Positions 1 to 8,365 of a stretch of 64,000 nt of DNA are shown here, one piece after another. Every line of letters starts with the position of its first letter. The stretch's first letter is position 1. The notes beneath the pieces were generated by a model. That model worked only from the letters and a program-made list of their open reading frames with translations. It was not told the origin of the DNA and ran no database searches. This stretch comes from Bin5 sp965221145. GTDB taxonomy: Bacteria; Chloroflexota; Anaerolineae; Caldilineales; Caldilineaceae. The position numbers and the translations under genes are program-made. Where the stretch lies: positions 2,356,001 through 2,420,000 of the forward strand of contig OZ244877.1 of assembly GCA_965221145.1 (NCBI GenBank), read 5' to 3'.

Positions 1-182
1 GCGTCCGGCCTCTGCCTGCGCCTCTGCGTATGCACGGCGTCGACTTCCCGGTCATGCTGCTGATAGCGACTTTGCCGCTCCTGCTGGTCCTGCCCTCTCC
101 CCACGTTATGAACCGCTGGAAAGGGGCGCTGATGCTGGCGCTCTATGTGGGCTATATCGGCTTTCGGATTGGCATGACCTGA
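1..182 (+). CDS. C-terminal end of a CaCA-type (Na+/Ca2+ antiporter-like) membrane protein, partial
   Basis: An open frame enters from the left edge (codons begin at base 3) and ends at TGA 180-182. The visible 59 residues hold two hydrophobic segments: one rich in Leu/Ile just after HGVDFP, and one beginning GALMLALYV. A short turn, PSPHVMNRWKG, separates them. The pattern of a Leu-rich helix, a turn, and a last helix of the form G-x-L-x-L-x-L-Y-x-x-Y matches the ends of calcium/sodium (YrbG/CaCA) antiporters. This is family resemblance in a short piece only; another polytopic transporter is possible. The start lies outside the window. Confidence 0.5.
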   Translation, partial: VRPLPAPLRMHGVDFPVMLLIATLPLLLVLPSPHVMNRWKGALMLALYVGYIGFRIGMT

Positions 183-256
183 GCGCCGGGCTTGGCGGGG
201 TGGCTTAGCAAAGGGGAGAGAGAGTGGACGAGAAGTGTCCCTAGTGCGCTTGAGAC

Positions 257-1408
257 CTACTCTACTTGCCGGAACTCATCCCCTTCAACTCGGTATATCC
301 AGACCTGGGGATCGACCGGATCGCCGTTTGCGCTGAAACGAAGAGGGCCAAGCAGCGTTTCGACTTCAAGCGCGCGCATGGCCTGCGCAATCTCAGCCCC
401 TTGAAACGAGTTGGCTGCGCGCACCCCCGCCGCCAGGGCCTGCATCGCCGCGTATCCGTTGATTGAATAAGGGCCAGGCTCGCGAGATTCGAGTGACCGG
501 TAGGCTTTGATCCAGCTCCCATCGGCCGCGATTTGGGGGCTGGGCGCAAACGCGCTCACGTACATGCCCTCGGCTGCGCCTGGCGCTTCGTCGATTGTCG
601 TGGTCAGGAACGCGCCATCACTGGCCAGCATCGGCAGGCGAACGCCCGCCTCCACAAGGCCCGCGCGCAGAGAGGCGGCTTCGGTTGCATTACCGGCGAA
701 AAAGGCGGCATCGGCAGCGGAATCCCGAATTGGCCGCAGCAGTTGCGCAACGTCGCGCTGGCCTGACTCAAATTCAAGTTGGATCGCTGCCGTTGCACCC
801 AGTTCTTGCAGAGTGTCGATCAGCCCAGCGGCCAGTTCTCTGCCGTACTCTGTGTCATTGTGGACGATGGCAACGCGTTGCGCGCTCATCTTTTCAACGA
901 AAAAGCGGGCGACCACTGCGGCCTGGTCACTGTCGCTGGCGTTGACGCGGAAGAACATTGTATGGCCCCGGTGGGTCAGAGAGCGTTTCCCTGCTGCGGG
1001 CGTGATGAGCACGAGGCCCATTCCTTCATACAGAGGGAGCGCGGCCGCGGTCGGGCCGCTGTTCAGGTGGCCGATGACACCGACGATCCGCTCGTTCCGC
1101 CTGAGCGCCTGCCGCAATCTATCCACATTGGCGACAGCGGCATTGCTCTCCGCTTCATCATCCAGGGCACGCACGACTAGCCTGTGACCAAGCAGGCCGC
1201 CGCTGCGGTTGATCTCCTCCGCGGCCAGTCTCGCGCCTCCCAGTGCCGTCTGTCCGGCATCGGCTTGGGGCCCGCTAAGCGGCGCGGCGACATAGACGAT
1301 CGCGTCACCGGCAGTCGGTTTTGTGCCAGCGCCGCGGCAAGCGGAAAGCAGAGCGACTATGAGGAAAAGTGTGAATACGGTGATGAAACCGTTGCCGAAC
1401 GTTCGCAC
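257..1408 (-). CDS. Branched-chain amino acid-type (LivJ/periplasmic-binding-like) substrate-binding lipoprotein
   Basis: The protein has 383 residues and starts at GTG, because no in-frame ATG precedes the signal sequence; AGGGG lies upstream at reasonable spacing. The N-terminus is a lipoprotein signal peptide with lipobox LLSAC (Cys24). The mature part fits the type I periplasmic-binding fold of LivJ/AmiC relatives: an early GPQADAG ligand-loop region, a stretch on gene products and their stored variants (AALPLYEGMGLVLITP), and a hinge near IVHNDTEYGRELA. The likely role is binding a small organic solute outside the membrane. No Liv permease or ATPase lies beside it. The neighbours are two other solute-binding-type proteins on the same strand, so a sensing rather than transport role is possible. 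The substrate is unknown. Confidence 0.8.
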   Translation of the reverse strand: MRTFGNGFITVFTLFLIVALLSACRGAGTKPTAGDAIVYVAAPLSGPQADAGQTALGGARLAAEEINRSGGLLGHRLVVRALDDEAESNAAVANVDRLRQALRRNERIVGVIGHLNSGPTAAALPLYEGMGLVLITPAAGKRSLTHRGHTMFFRVNASDSDQAAVVARFFVEKMSAQRVAIVHNDTEYGRELAAGLIDTLQELGATAAIQLEFESGQRDVAQLLRPIRDSAADAAFFAGNATEAASLRAGLVEAGVRLPMLASDGAFLTTTIDEAPGAAEGMYVSAFAPSPQIAADGSWIKAYRSLESREPGPYSINGYAAMQALAAGVRAANSFQGAEIAQAMRALEVETLLGPLRFSANGDPVDPQVWIYRVEGDEFRQVE

Positions 1409-1497
1409 TATCGCGACCCCTGTGTGCTGGGGTAAGAGTCTGCGCCGGTTCTGGCCGATCCATCAGTGGATGCGCTCATAGCGTGCGCAGAGCCTCC

Positions 1498-3294
1498 CTA
1501 TCTTTCCGGCGACCGAAAGTAGGTTGCAATGAGGCGGTACAGTTCCTCAATGTTCGTCTCGTCTGCGCGGTGAAACTGGCCTCCGCCGATTCGCGCCAAA
1601 TCCTCCAACAACGAGCTGTCGGCGTCCCGACCAAAGGCGATTGTATAGATGACAACCGGGACTTGCGCGTCGCTCATAGCCAACTGCAGTTCGCGCAGCC
1701 GATTCTGGCTATCGTTATCGCGGCCGTCGGTCATCACCACGATGGCGTTGATGGCTTCGGCGTCGCCGATGCTCTGAAGCGCGGTGTGCGTTGTCCATAC
1801 GGCATCCACGAGAGCGGTGTAACCACCGGCATTCAAGCTCTCAACCTCTTGCGACAAGCGACTGCGCCCCTCGTTATCCAGTTGTTGTAAAGAGCCGAAA
1901 TTCTTCACGTCCGAGCCGAACTCCACCAGCCCGATCCTGTCCCGATCTCCCTCGATTTGGGCGACGAAAGCGTGCAGCGCTGCTTTGGTCTTGGCCAGCT
2001 TGTCCCCTTCCATCGACTCGCTGGTGTCGACCACCAGATAGAGATTGGCCGGTCTTTTCGTGTAGCGCCATACATTCAAGACCATCTCCATCAGTGGCGT
2101 CGAGGGAAATGGCAGGAGTGTCTGCGGCTGATGGATGTCCACCGCGCCGTTGTTGGCGAATGGGCTCGGCGCAGCCTTCAGATCGATGGTCAGATCAGCC
2201 GGTCGGTAGCCGGATTGCAGCAATGTGAACTGGCTCTCTTCCTCCAGCAGAAACTCGGTGAACGCCCGATACGTGCGCCTCTGATTGTGCGTCAGCGCCG
2301 GGCCGGCGCGACCGTCCAACTCCAGCAGAGCAAAGGGATGATCGGCCCAGAGCGTGCCCTCCTGCGGATAGACGGCAACCCATGGGCCATTCGCGGGAGC
2401 GCGGTTGCGGCTGCCGGCCTGATTCCAGGCGATCACTTTCTGCTCCAGTGTCACGAACGCGTCACCTGACCCGTCGCGCGCGCCATTGGCATCCACTGTT
2501 GCCTCCACCTTGCGCACATAGTCCAGCACATCGGGGCGCGTGGCAATCTCCGACGTCTGTCCGTGGGCGGTTTCGGCGCCGACATAGAACTCCGCCAGCG
2601 TGGCAAGCAGTCCAACTGTGTTGTCGGTATTGGGATGGAACCAGCTGAATTCTGCGTCGCCGACGGCGCGGACGTGGAACTCCTTCCAGCCGATGTTCTG
2701 ATTCGGCCAGCCAAGTTGACGGGCCGCTTCTGCGCGGATGGCGATGACGATCGGGCTTAGCGCAAAGTGGGTGGATTCGCCAATGCGTTGTTCGGGCAGG
2801 CTTCCCTGCTCCGCAGGAAACAATTCAGCCCAACGCCGGTCGATGCGCCGCAACCACAATGAACTGTCCGGAGCAACCGCCTGAAATCCGGGTTGCCGGA
2901 GCGACCCCTCTACCATTTCCTGGGGAGACATTGTAACGAGATCGATGCGCATGAGCTGGCCGTCGGGCGTGCGGAGTTTGCGGTTGTTGAACCTGTCCGC
3001 GCGCTCTTGCAGCGTTTCACCCATTGAAGGTGAGACAGCCACGGTCAGCACTGCGCTATCGGCAGGCCAGGTGGACAGGGGCGTCTCTCTTCCTTCGGCA
3101 GCCGACAGATTTTGGCTGAGCGCGAGGTATGCGATCCAACTTCCGAGGCGCACTGTTGCCGTGGAGCAAGTGGCGAAGAGCAGGATGACGGCTATGCCAA
3201 TGGCGAGAAGCTGGCGGCGTGGGGGCATCCGCTGCCATATCGATGTGGATAACTCTGCGCGGCCACCATCAGCCGCTTGCGTCGATTCTCTCAT
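1498..3294 (-). CDS. Membrane-anchored solute-binding-like domain fused to a C-terminal VWA domain
   Basis: The protein has 598 residues. A single hydrophobic helix (about 29-48) anchors it, with the rest probably extracytoplasmic. Residues about 75-400 look like a degenerate ABC solute-binding fold. Residues about 415-598 form a von Willebrand factor A domain with a complete MIDAS site: DTSES at 423-427, Thr493 in GGYT, and Asp523 in MTDGRDND. Such domains bind metal-dependent protein ligands. The ATG overlaps the TGA of the upstream gene (ATGA), so the two solute-binding-type proteins are translationally coupled. No permease or ATPase is next to them. A surface adhesion or sensing role is inferred, not shown. 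Confidence 0.75.
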   Translation of the reverse strand: MRESTQAADGGRAELSTSIWQRMPPRRQLLAIGIAVILLFATCSTATVRLGSWIAYLALSQNLSAAEGRETPLSTWPADSAVLTVAVSPSMGETLQERADRFNNRKLRTPDGQLMRIDLVTMSPQEMVEGSLRQPGFQAVAPDSSLWLRRIDRRWAELFPAEQGSLPEQRIGESTHFALSPIVIAIRAEAARQLGWPNQNIGWKEFHVRAVGDAEFSWFHPNTDNTVGLLATLAEFYVGAETAHGQTSEIATRPDVLDYVRKVEATVDANGARDGSGDAFVTLEQKVIAWNQAGSRNRAPANGPWVAVYPQEGTLWADHPFALLELDGRAGPALTHNQRRTYRAFTEFLLEEESQFTLLQSGYRPADLTIDLKAAPSPFANNGAVDIHQPQTLLPFPSTPLMEMVLNVWRYTKRPANLYLVVDTSESMEGDKLAKTKAALHAFVAQIEGDRDRIGLVEFGSDVKNFGSLQQLDNEGRSRLSQEVESLNAGGYTALVDAVWTTHTALQSIGDAEAINAIVVMTDGRDNDSQNRLRELQLAMSDAQVPVVIYTIAFGRDADSSLLEDLARIGGGQFHRADETNIEELYRLIATYFRSPER

Positions 3295-4547
3295 GGGGCT
3301 ACGTTCATGTCATACCAACGCAGAAGCGCCAGCAGAACGTCCCGGTTCGGAGGGCGCATGGCCGCTGATCGTGGGACGACATCGCGGACGCCCAGCTTCT
3401 GCCAGCGCACGAAGAGACTGTCGTCCGCGGCCTCAAGCGGAAGATTGAGGATGGCTGGGCGCAGGCCGTAGGAGAGGGCCTTGCGCTGTTGCGTTTCGCT
3501 CAGTAAGAAACGCTGGAACCCCAGTGCCGCGTTCTTCTGTGACGCCGTTGTCTCCGGCCCGGCCCAGATCGCGAACGGGAAGTTGAACCAACTGGTGAAA
3601 TTGGGATATTGAATTATCGGCGGCTCTTCCCAGCGGGTCAGAATGCCTTGCATGTTTTGCAGCAATTCACTTTCCATGAACTGTCCGCCATCGCCGGCTG
3701 CGTGGCCAAACCGGGCGAACTCCTCGGCGGTATAGGCTCTGCCGCCACTGACTTCGCTTGTCCCGCCAAGAAGCTCCGCCAGCCAGGCTTTGAAATGCGG
3801 ATCGGTCACGTCTTCCACAGTGATTTCCATGCGATCGTAGTATTCTCCGGCAGCCGCCATGATGGTTGCCAGGCCGCCCGCATTCGTGCGCGGGTCGGGA
3901 ATCGCCAGTTTGAAGAGGCCCCAGTCGGGGTCGCCGCCCAACTCCTTCCAGCCAGTCGGCGCTGAGGCTGCGATGTGGAGGGCGGACCAGGAAATCTCGC
4001 CTACGTTTTCATGCAAGACCGCTGCTCGGCTGCGGAAAAAGCCCCATGCCAAAAGACTCATCGCCACCGACCGTGACCGGTACTGGCCGTCGCTCAGGAA
4101 GACATCGCGCCCCAACCGTTCACGATAGGAGACGTTGGCCATGTCGACGAGATAGCGGCTGTCGGGGATCCAGACGGCGGGGAAATGGTCGAAATCAGCG
4201 CGTTCTTGCTTGGTCAGTTCGGCTGGGCGCACGTCTGCTGGCAGGGCGTTGAACTCGTTGCGCTCCCACTTGCCCAGCGCGGTGAGTCCGTCCATGGGGA
4301 CAACCTCGACCTCGACCGGCGCGCCCTCCACCTTGTGCCCGGCTGCGTTGAATTCCTCAGCCGCAGCCCGCACCCATGGCTCCACCGGCGGGGCCGTGAT
4401 CACAAGAACATGCTGCACCTGTGGGCGCGCCGCGGCCAGACCGATGCCGACACCGACACCGGCCACTGTGCGCCACACGAGTGCGCCTACGACAAGCAAC
4501 ACGGCTATGGACAAGATTGCGACGATTAGAAGACGCGTGCGGTTCAT
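3291..4547 (-). CDS. Solute-binding-like extracytoplasmic protein
   Basis: The protein has 418 residues. A hydrophobic N-terminal segment (about 6-27) could be a signal anchor; no lipobox Cys is seen. The body has features of type II solute-binding proteins, including an early VLVITAPPVEPWV strand and aromatic patches in the second half such as FTSWFNFPFAIW. It ends in the ATGA overlap with the downstream SBP-VWA gene. Its own ATG overlaps the stop of the PIN-domain gene (4544-4547), which places UPF0175, PIN, this gene and the VWA gene in one apparent transcription unit. It probably forms a complex with the VWA partner. Ligand and function are unknown. Confidence 0.65.
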   Translation of the reverse strand: MNRTRLLIVAILSIAVLLVVGALVWRTVAGVGVGIGLAAARPQVQHVLVITAPPVEPWVRAAAEEFNAAGHKVEGAPVEVEVVPMDGLTALGKWERNEFNALPADVRPAELTKQERADFDHFPAVWIPDSRYLVDMANVSYRERLGRDVFLSDGQYRSRSVAMSLLAWGFFRSRAAVLHENVGEISWSALHIAASAPTGWKELGGDPDWGLFKLAIPDPRTNAGGLATIMAAAGEYYDRMEITVEDVTDPHFKAWLAELLGGTSEVSGGRAYTAEEFARFGHAAGDGGQFMESELLQNMQGILTRWEEPPIIQYPNFTSWFNFPFAIWAGPETTASQKNAALGFQRFLLSETQQRKALSYGLRPAILNLPLEAADDSLFVRWQKLGVRDVVPRSAAMRPPNRDVLLALLRWYDMNVAP

Positions 4548-5062
4548 TCGATCGATTCTTCGGTGAAGACTTCCTTTCTAAAGGCGGGGGAAAAGACGCT
4601 CCGATCCGCGTGAGCAGCCCGCTGGAGCAGAAGGAATGTATCTTGCTTAGTGATTACTTCCCGTGTCCAGAGTAGACGAAACAGTGGTCCTAAGCCCATG
4701 TACGGGCAGTTTTCCACGTGAGCTGACCTGAGAACTGCCGCGTCATTGAAGACAAAGAGCCATTGGCGAGCCTTGCAAAGAGAAAGGGCCTCCGCCTCTC
4801 CCTCACCAAGTCTTTGATTTCTTCTCTGGAGGTCTACTGCAGATTGTTTCTCTTCAATTGTCAACAATGTCAAAGTAATAACAGTGAAAACCTTCTCAGG
4901 AAAACGATACCCATAGCTAAGCGGAACCATCAGTTCTTGATAAATAGCAGGTGTAACCAAAAGTTTGCTTTTGCCGAACAACGCCTCAAGGAGTTGAAGT
5001 TTCTCAACTTTGGCAAATATGCTTGGAACGTCTGTATCAAGGACGACTTTGCGCGCGGTCAT
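4544..5062 (-). CDS. PIN-domain protein (DUF3368-like), probable toxin nuclease
   Basis: The protein has 172 residues. PIN-fold signatures are VLDTDV near the N-terminus (first acidic residue), TPAIYQEL, then GEGEAEALSL and FVFNDAAVL, matching the acidic cluster of PIN/DUF3368 RNases. PIN toxins cleave RNA when their antitoxin is lost. The gene starts 26 nt inside the upstream UPF0175 gene, the usual arrangement of a type II pair. The C-terminal roughly 45 residues go beyond a minimal PIN domain. Its stop overlaps the start of a solute-binding-like gene, which is unusual for a toxin-antitoxin pair and may be accidental packing. Confidence 0.75.
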   Translation of the reverse strand: MTARKVVLDTDVPSIFAKVEKLQLLEALFGKSKLLVTPAIYQELMVPLSYGYRFPEKVFTVITLTLLTIEEKQSAVDLQRRNQRLGEGEAEALSLCKARQWLFVFNDAAVLRSAHVENCPYMGLGPLFRLLWTREVITKQDTFLLLQRAAHADRSVFSPAFRKEVFTEESIE

Positions 5063-5378
5063 TCGTCAAGAATTCCTCAAAGTGCTCCATCTGTTCGGCG
5101 AAGAATTCACCCGAAGGCGTCAATTGTCGAACGACCCCGGCATCGGCGAGCGCCTCCTTAAAACTCTCAAAATCCATTCCGGCGACTTCCGCCGCTCTTG
5201 AAAGAGAGGCTTCCTCCTTTTTGTACATTTCGATTGCCAACCGTACACGTAAATCTGGTCGCGTCCGCAAAAGCGCCCGCAGCGCGTCCTGAATCATCTC
5301 TTCTCTGCTGCGATAGATTCCCTGTTCTACCAAGAGACTCATTTTGTCCAACAGCGTAACAGACTTCTCGATGGTCAT
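5037..5378 (-). CDS. UPF0175 family antitoxin
   Basis: The protein has 113 residues. The start is ATG 5376-5378, with AAAGGA about 8 nt upstream; a longer reading frame exists but lacks support. The C-terminal half carries the UPF0175 pattern: VRLAIEMYKKEEASLSRAAE followed by MDFESFKEALADAGV, a winged-helix-like DNA-binding segment. The N-terminal part (MSLLVEQGIYRSREEMIQDA) resembles a ribbon-helix-helix dimerisation module. It overlaps the PIN gene by 26 nt, so it most likely neutralises that nuclease and autoregulates the pair. Confidence 0.8.
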   Translation of the reverse strand: MTIEKSVTLLDKMSLLVEQGIYRSREEMIQDALRALLRTRPDLRVRLAIEMYKKEEASLSRAAEVAGMDFESFKEALADAGVVRQLTPSGEFFAEQMEHFEEFLTNDRAQSRP

Positions 5379-5418
5379 TTTTTGTGATCCTTTCATTGCG
5401 CAATCAATCGCCGATTCA

Positions 5419-5763
5419 CTACGCCCGCTCCAATTGTGAGCCGCAGAAGCCGCAGACTGCGGCCAGTTGGGAGGTCGTGCCATCCTGTAGTTCCTGCGGT
5501 GTGGCCGCGCCACAAGACGCGCACAGCGGCGCATAGCGCACGGCCAGGGGCGGCGCGTCCTCAAGCGGTCGATCCACTCTAAGGGGAATGTCGTCATCGT
5601 CAGGCTCCGTGCGTTCTATGTAAGCCCCCACCAAGCTGGTGACTCCGAGCAGCACGAGAATCCCCGGCCAGAACCAGTCGGTCGCGAAGAGGATCGCCAT
5701 TCCGATCATAAAGACAGCGCCGGTCAGCCCTTGACGGGGTGCGGCAAATGAAGAGGTTATCAT
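5419..5763 (-). CDS. Small membrane protein with C-terminal zinc ribbon
   Basis: The protein has 114 residues. Two hydrophobic segments (about 13-28 and 32-48, around MIGMAILFATDWFWPGILV) form a hairpin. An acidic linker (EPDDDD) and a pair of CxxC knuckles follow, CASC near residue 82 and CGFC near 105, typical of a zinc ribbon. No function is recognised. It lies 3 nt downstream of hicA on the same strand and may simply be co-transcribed with it. Confidence 0.6.
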   Translation of the reverse strand: MITSSFAAPRQGLTGAVFMIGMAILFATDWFWPGILVLLGVTSLVGAYIERTEPDDDDIPLRVDRPLEDAPPLAVRYAPLCASCGAATPQELQDGTTSQLAAVCGFCGSQLERA

Positions 5764-5766
5764 GAG

Positions 5767-5982
5767 TTACGTAAGCTCACTACGATCGATTCCCGCTTCC
5801 CTCATAATTACCATTAGAGTACCTCTGGGAAGCTCTTTTCTGTGAACGGGGACGACAACGCGACGGCGGGTCTGAGAGTGGAAGAAGATGTGATGACTTC
5901 CTTTCACGCGCTTCAGCACAAATCCTCTCCCTTCGAGAAGCCTGATGACTTCTCGTGGAGTTAAGGCTGGTAGCTTAGGCAT
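5767..5982 (-). CDS. hicA: HicA-type mRNA interferase toxin
   Basis: The protein has 71 residues, the normal HicA size. The dsRBD-like fold is recognisable: TPREVIRLLEGRGF, then KRVKGSHHIFFH with the conserved catalytic His in GSH, then VVVPVHRKELPRGTL and a final helix MVIMREAGID. HicA cleaves mRNA independently of the ribosome. It starts at ATG 5980-5982 inside the last codons of hicB (8-nt overlap), so here the antitoxin gene comes first. Confidence 0.9.
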   Translation of the reverse strand: MPKLPALTPREVIRLLEGRGFVLKRVKGSHHIFFHSQTRRRVVVPVHRKELPRGTLMVIMREAGIDRSELT

Positions 5983-6208
5983 GTGCTTGTACGTTAATCA
6001 TGTATTCCAAAGTTTCCTCTTCAGTAGGAATCTCTTCCCCGTCCTCCTGGAGGCTATCAATGTATAGTTCTATGGCCTCTTTCGCCATCGCAATCGATTC
6101 CTCAATGGTCTCGCCATATGTGATACAGCCAGGGAGAGTGGGAACGATGGCGGTATAGCCTCCCTCCGGTTCTTTCTGAAGTAAGACTCTGTAACTCAAA
6201 ACTCTCAT
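5975..6208 (-). CDS. hicB: HicB-type antitoxin
   Basis: The protein has 77 residues from ATG 6206-6208, chosen because GAGGAGGT sits 5 nt upstream. It has the partially degraded RNase-H-like HicB fold: YRVLLQKEPEGGYTAIVPTL, then PGCITYGETIEESIAMAKEA and an acidic tail. No separate DNA-binding domain is present, so this is a short HicB. It overlaps hicA by 8 nt. A second, truncated HicB sequence lies just upstream at 6250-6315. Confidence 0.9.
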   Translation of the reverse strand: MRVLSYRVLLQKEPEGGYTAIVPTLPGCITYGETIEESIAMAKEAIELYIDSLQEDGEEIPTEEETLEYMINVQAHA

Positions 6209-6249
6209 AATGCACCTCCTCAATCGTCTTTGCATTGCGATAGATTCTA

Positions 6250-6315
6250 CTACAATCTTGCCAAGGCAACACAACCGGGATGGGCGGGCACAGTAACTGA
6301 ATACCCGCCCTCTAG
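6250..6315 (-). pseudogene. Remnant of a second HicB N-terminal segment
   Basis: On the minus strand, codons read LEGGYSVTVPAHPGCVALAR before a stop at 6250. This matches the GGYTxxVPxLPGCV core of HicB, including that of the intact gene 40 nt downstream, but nothing else of the protein is present. It is probably the scar of a partial duplication or replacement of the antitoxin. Confidence 0.55.
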
Positions 6316-6380
6316 TGTGCGTTCACATTGAGAACCCGCTTTTTTCTGAATTGCGTATTGCGTATTCCGTATTGCGTAAG
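6316..6380 (+). repeat. Dispersed intergenic repeat, copy 1
   Basis: The segment starts TGTGCGTTCACATTGAGAAC and continues into ATTGCGTATTGCGTATTCCG. The same two-part arrangement occurs in reverse orientation at 49678-49745. The second part (units of ATTGCGTA) recurs alone near 31950-31991, 37818-37842 and 42137-42153. All copies lie between genes or at gene ends. 6381-6557 holds nothing else recognisable. Confidence 0.6.
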
Positions 6381-6557
6381 GGCAGGCGAGACGGCCACGT
6401 TTCAATTGAGTTATCCGCGCCAAAAATCTCGGTTTCAAACGGGATTCACATAAGTTCCTTGCAAATTGTGACCTTGGTCAAAAAGACTATTGCGAATGAA
6501 CGCGGTCGTGGTGGCAGAGGAAGTCAAGAGTGCAGCGAGTTTAGCGTCTGTTTGTGG

Positions 6558-7967
6558 TCAGTGGTGAAGCCCGAGGTGACCAGAGCTTTGCTGCCGACCA
6601 GGGAGGCTGGCGCCGTTCTTTCTATCGCGATGGAGAGTCTGCTGCCGGTTGGCAACGTAATTCTGCCATGTCGTATGGGTCATATCGGACGCCGCGGCAT
6701 TGACGTAATGCACTAGGCGGCCGTCGATTTGCTTGTCATCAGCGTACCGGCGAAGCAGGGACCGACTGATCCTCTCACTTAGAATTTCGTCAATCAGCCA
6801 GAGTTCGTAGCTGGCGGAACTTCGGTCAACTGGCCGGCCTGTCTGGGTGTGCGCGAGGGCTGGACGGCTCTCGTACCTTTCTTGCTCTAGCACTCTTATC
6901 CTGTTTTCGGCCTTCTCCAAGGCGATTCCTGCAAATTGGGCCCTTTCCTCAGTTTCCATTAGGGAAGATTCTGCGGTCTGGGCTGCTTTCTCGGCCCTAT
7001 TTCGGGCAGTAACTTCCGCTAATGCCTGTTGTTCAGCATCCTCGCGGACTATTGCTTCCTTTTGGGCCTGTTGATCTGCTTCCCTTCGGGCGGAGTCAGC
7101 CTCTTGAGCCTCTAACTCTGCTCTTCGGCGGGCGAAGGCTTCTGTCTGTACCTGTTTTTCTGCCTCTTGCATTGCGACTTCTGCATCTTGAGCTCTGTCC
7201 TCTACTTCCTTTAGGGAGGATTCTGCGGTCTGGGCCGCTTGCTCAGCCTCCTGTCGGGCAATTGCTTGCGCCATTGCGAGTTCTTCGGCGTTTTCACGGG
7301 CGGACACTTCCTTCTGAAATTTTATTTTTGCCTCCTTTAGGTTGGACTCAGCCGCGTTTAGCCACACTTCAGTTTCTTGCTGGGAAGCGATTGCCATATC
7401 GAACTGTTCTTCCAAATTCTTGCGGATCCTTTCCTTCTTTCCGGCCTCTGCTTCTGGATTCACCAGATTTGCCCTTATGTCTGAGACAGCCCTTTGTGCA
7501 TCCCAAGCTCTTAATTCGCCAAGCACGTCCACGATTAGGCTGAGGTGTTCCAATGTGAAATCCAGGTCCAGGTCACGCAAATGAGGGGGATGCGAGACTT
7601 TGTTGCGCGCATTGGTGACTTTACTTAGCATTCCGAGATATTTCTTGTGATTTCCAAACTGGGGCGAGAATACGTCTTCCCAATAGTGGCCTACAATGGG
7701 TTGGAAGAAGCTTACCGGCAGCGCCGATGGTAGGTCGTCAGACTGACCTAGATTCTTGGCGAAACTTTCTGAAAGGTTGTTTCTCAGCGACCTCTCTATA
7801 GCTTCTTCTACACTTGCACCGGGCACTTGGCGAAGACAGCGAATGAGGAATGACCGCATTTCGTCCAGGTAAATGTCGATTGCTTCTGCGAGGGCGTTCT
7901 TGTTTGGTCGTTTTATGAAACTCAATTGAGAGAATCCTCCTTGGCATCCCAACTTGTGTAGAGCCAT
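6558..7967 (-). CDS. Swt1-like HEPN protein with long coiled coil
   Basis: The protein has 469 residues; GGAAGAG precedes the ATG. Residues about 25-175 form a helical domain with the HEPN RNase signature R-x4-H (Arg121 to His126 in RNKVSHP), closest in feel to Swt1-type HEPN domains. Residues about 185-370 are a charged, Ala/Glu-rich coiled coil with an internal duplication: AAQTAESSLKEVEDRAQDAE recurs later as AAQTAESSLMETEERAQFAG. The C-terminus is a small globular tail. HEPN domains of this kind are usually metal-independent RNases or RNA binders in stress or defence systems. No partner helicase or antitoxin is adjacent. The codon composition is more AT-rich than that of the flanking metabolic genes, consistent with transfer. 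Confidence 0.65.
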   Translation of the reverse strand: MALHKLGCQGGFSQLSFIKRPNKNALAEAIDIYLDEMRSFLIRCLRQVPGASVEEAIERSLRNNLSESFAKNLGQSDDLPSALPVSFFQPIVGHYWEDVFSPQFGNHKKYLGMLSKVTNARNKVSHPPHLRDLDLDFTLEHLSLIVDVLGELRAWDAQRAVSDIRANLVNPEAEAGKKERIRKNLEEQFDMAIASQQETEVWLNAAESNLKEAKIKFQKEVSARENAEELAMAQAIARQEAEQAAQTAESSLKEVEDRAQDAEVAMQEAEKQVQTEAFARRRAELEAQEADSARREADQQAQKEAIVREDAEQQALAEVTARNRAEKAAQTAESSLMETEERAQFAGIALEKAENRIRVLEQERYESRPALAHTQTGRPVDRSSASYELWLIDEILSERISRSLLRRYADDKQIDGRLVHYVNAAASDMTHTTWQNYVANRQQTLHRDRKNGASLPGRQQSSGHLGLHH

Positions 7968-8239
7968 TCTCTTCCGATATTTCTTACACCGCTCTGGAAT
8001 TTGTGCTCGCTGCGGTTCCGTCGCTAGGTTCGAACCCTTCTACCGGCTCGAACTTTGTTTCCTGTTACGATTGTCTATGTGCGAGAAATCGGTGTTCAGT
8101 TTGTTCAACCTAGTGTAAGTTACCGGTCAACCATCGTGGATTCAGGACGGCTCGTCGCGAAGTCTGGGAGTTTCAAGGGGGTTAGCCTCCAGTATAGAAG
8201 GATTTGCGTAGGGAGTTTGACATCAGGCTGACGTAGAAG

Positions 8240-8257
8240 CTGACAGAAAGCTGTCAG
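8240..8257. repeat. Perfect 7-bp inverted repeat
   Basis: CTGACAG-AAAG-CTGTCAG forms a perfect 7-bp stem with a 4-nt loop, with further TGAC/GTCA-containing sequence around it. There is no T-run, so it is not an obvious terminator. It could be an operator for the divergent genes. Confidence 0.35.
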
Positions 8258-8365
8258 GAAGTCCTCTTGCTGACGACAGTGTTCAAAGCCTGTTCTTCAC
8301 TAAATTGACACCTCGGAATAACGAATTCTCAACCCTGCCCGCGACCCGCCTCGCGGAATGTTTTG

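Noticed and set aside
8026..8036. GGTTCGAACC, which looks like a tRNA T-loop
   Set aside because: The flanking bases do not form the T-stem beyond three pairs on either strand, and no acceptor or anticodon stem can be built.
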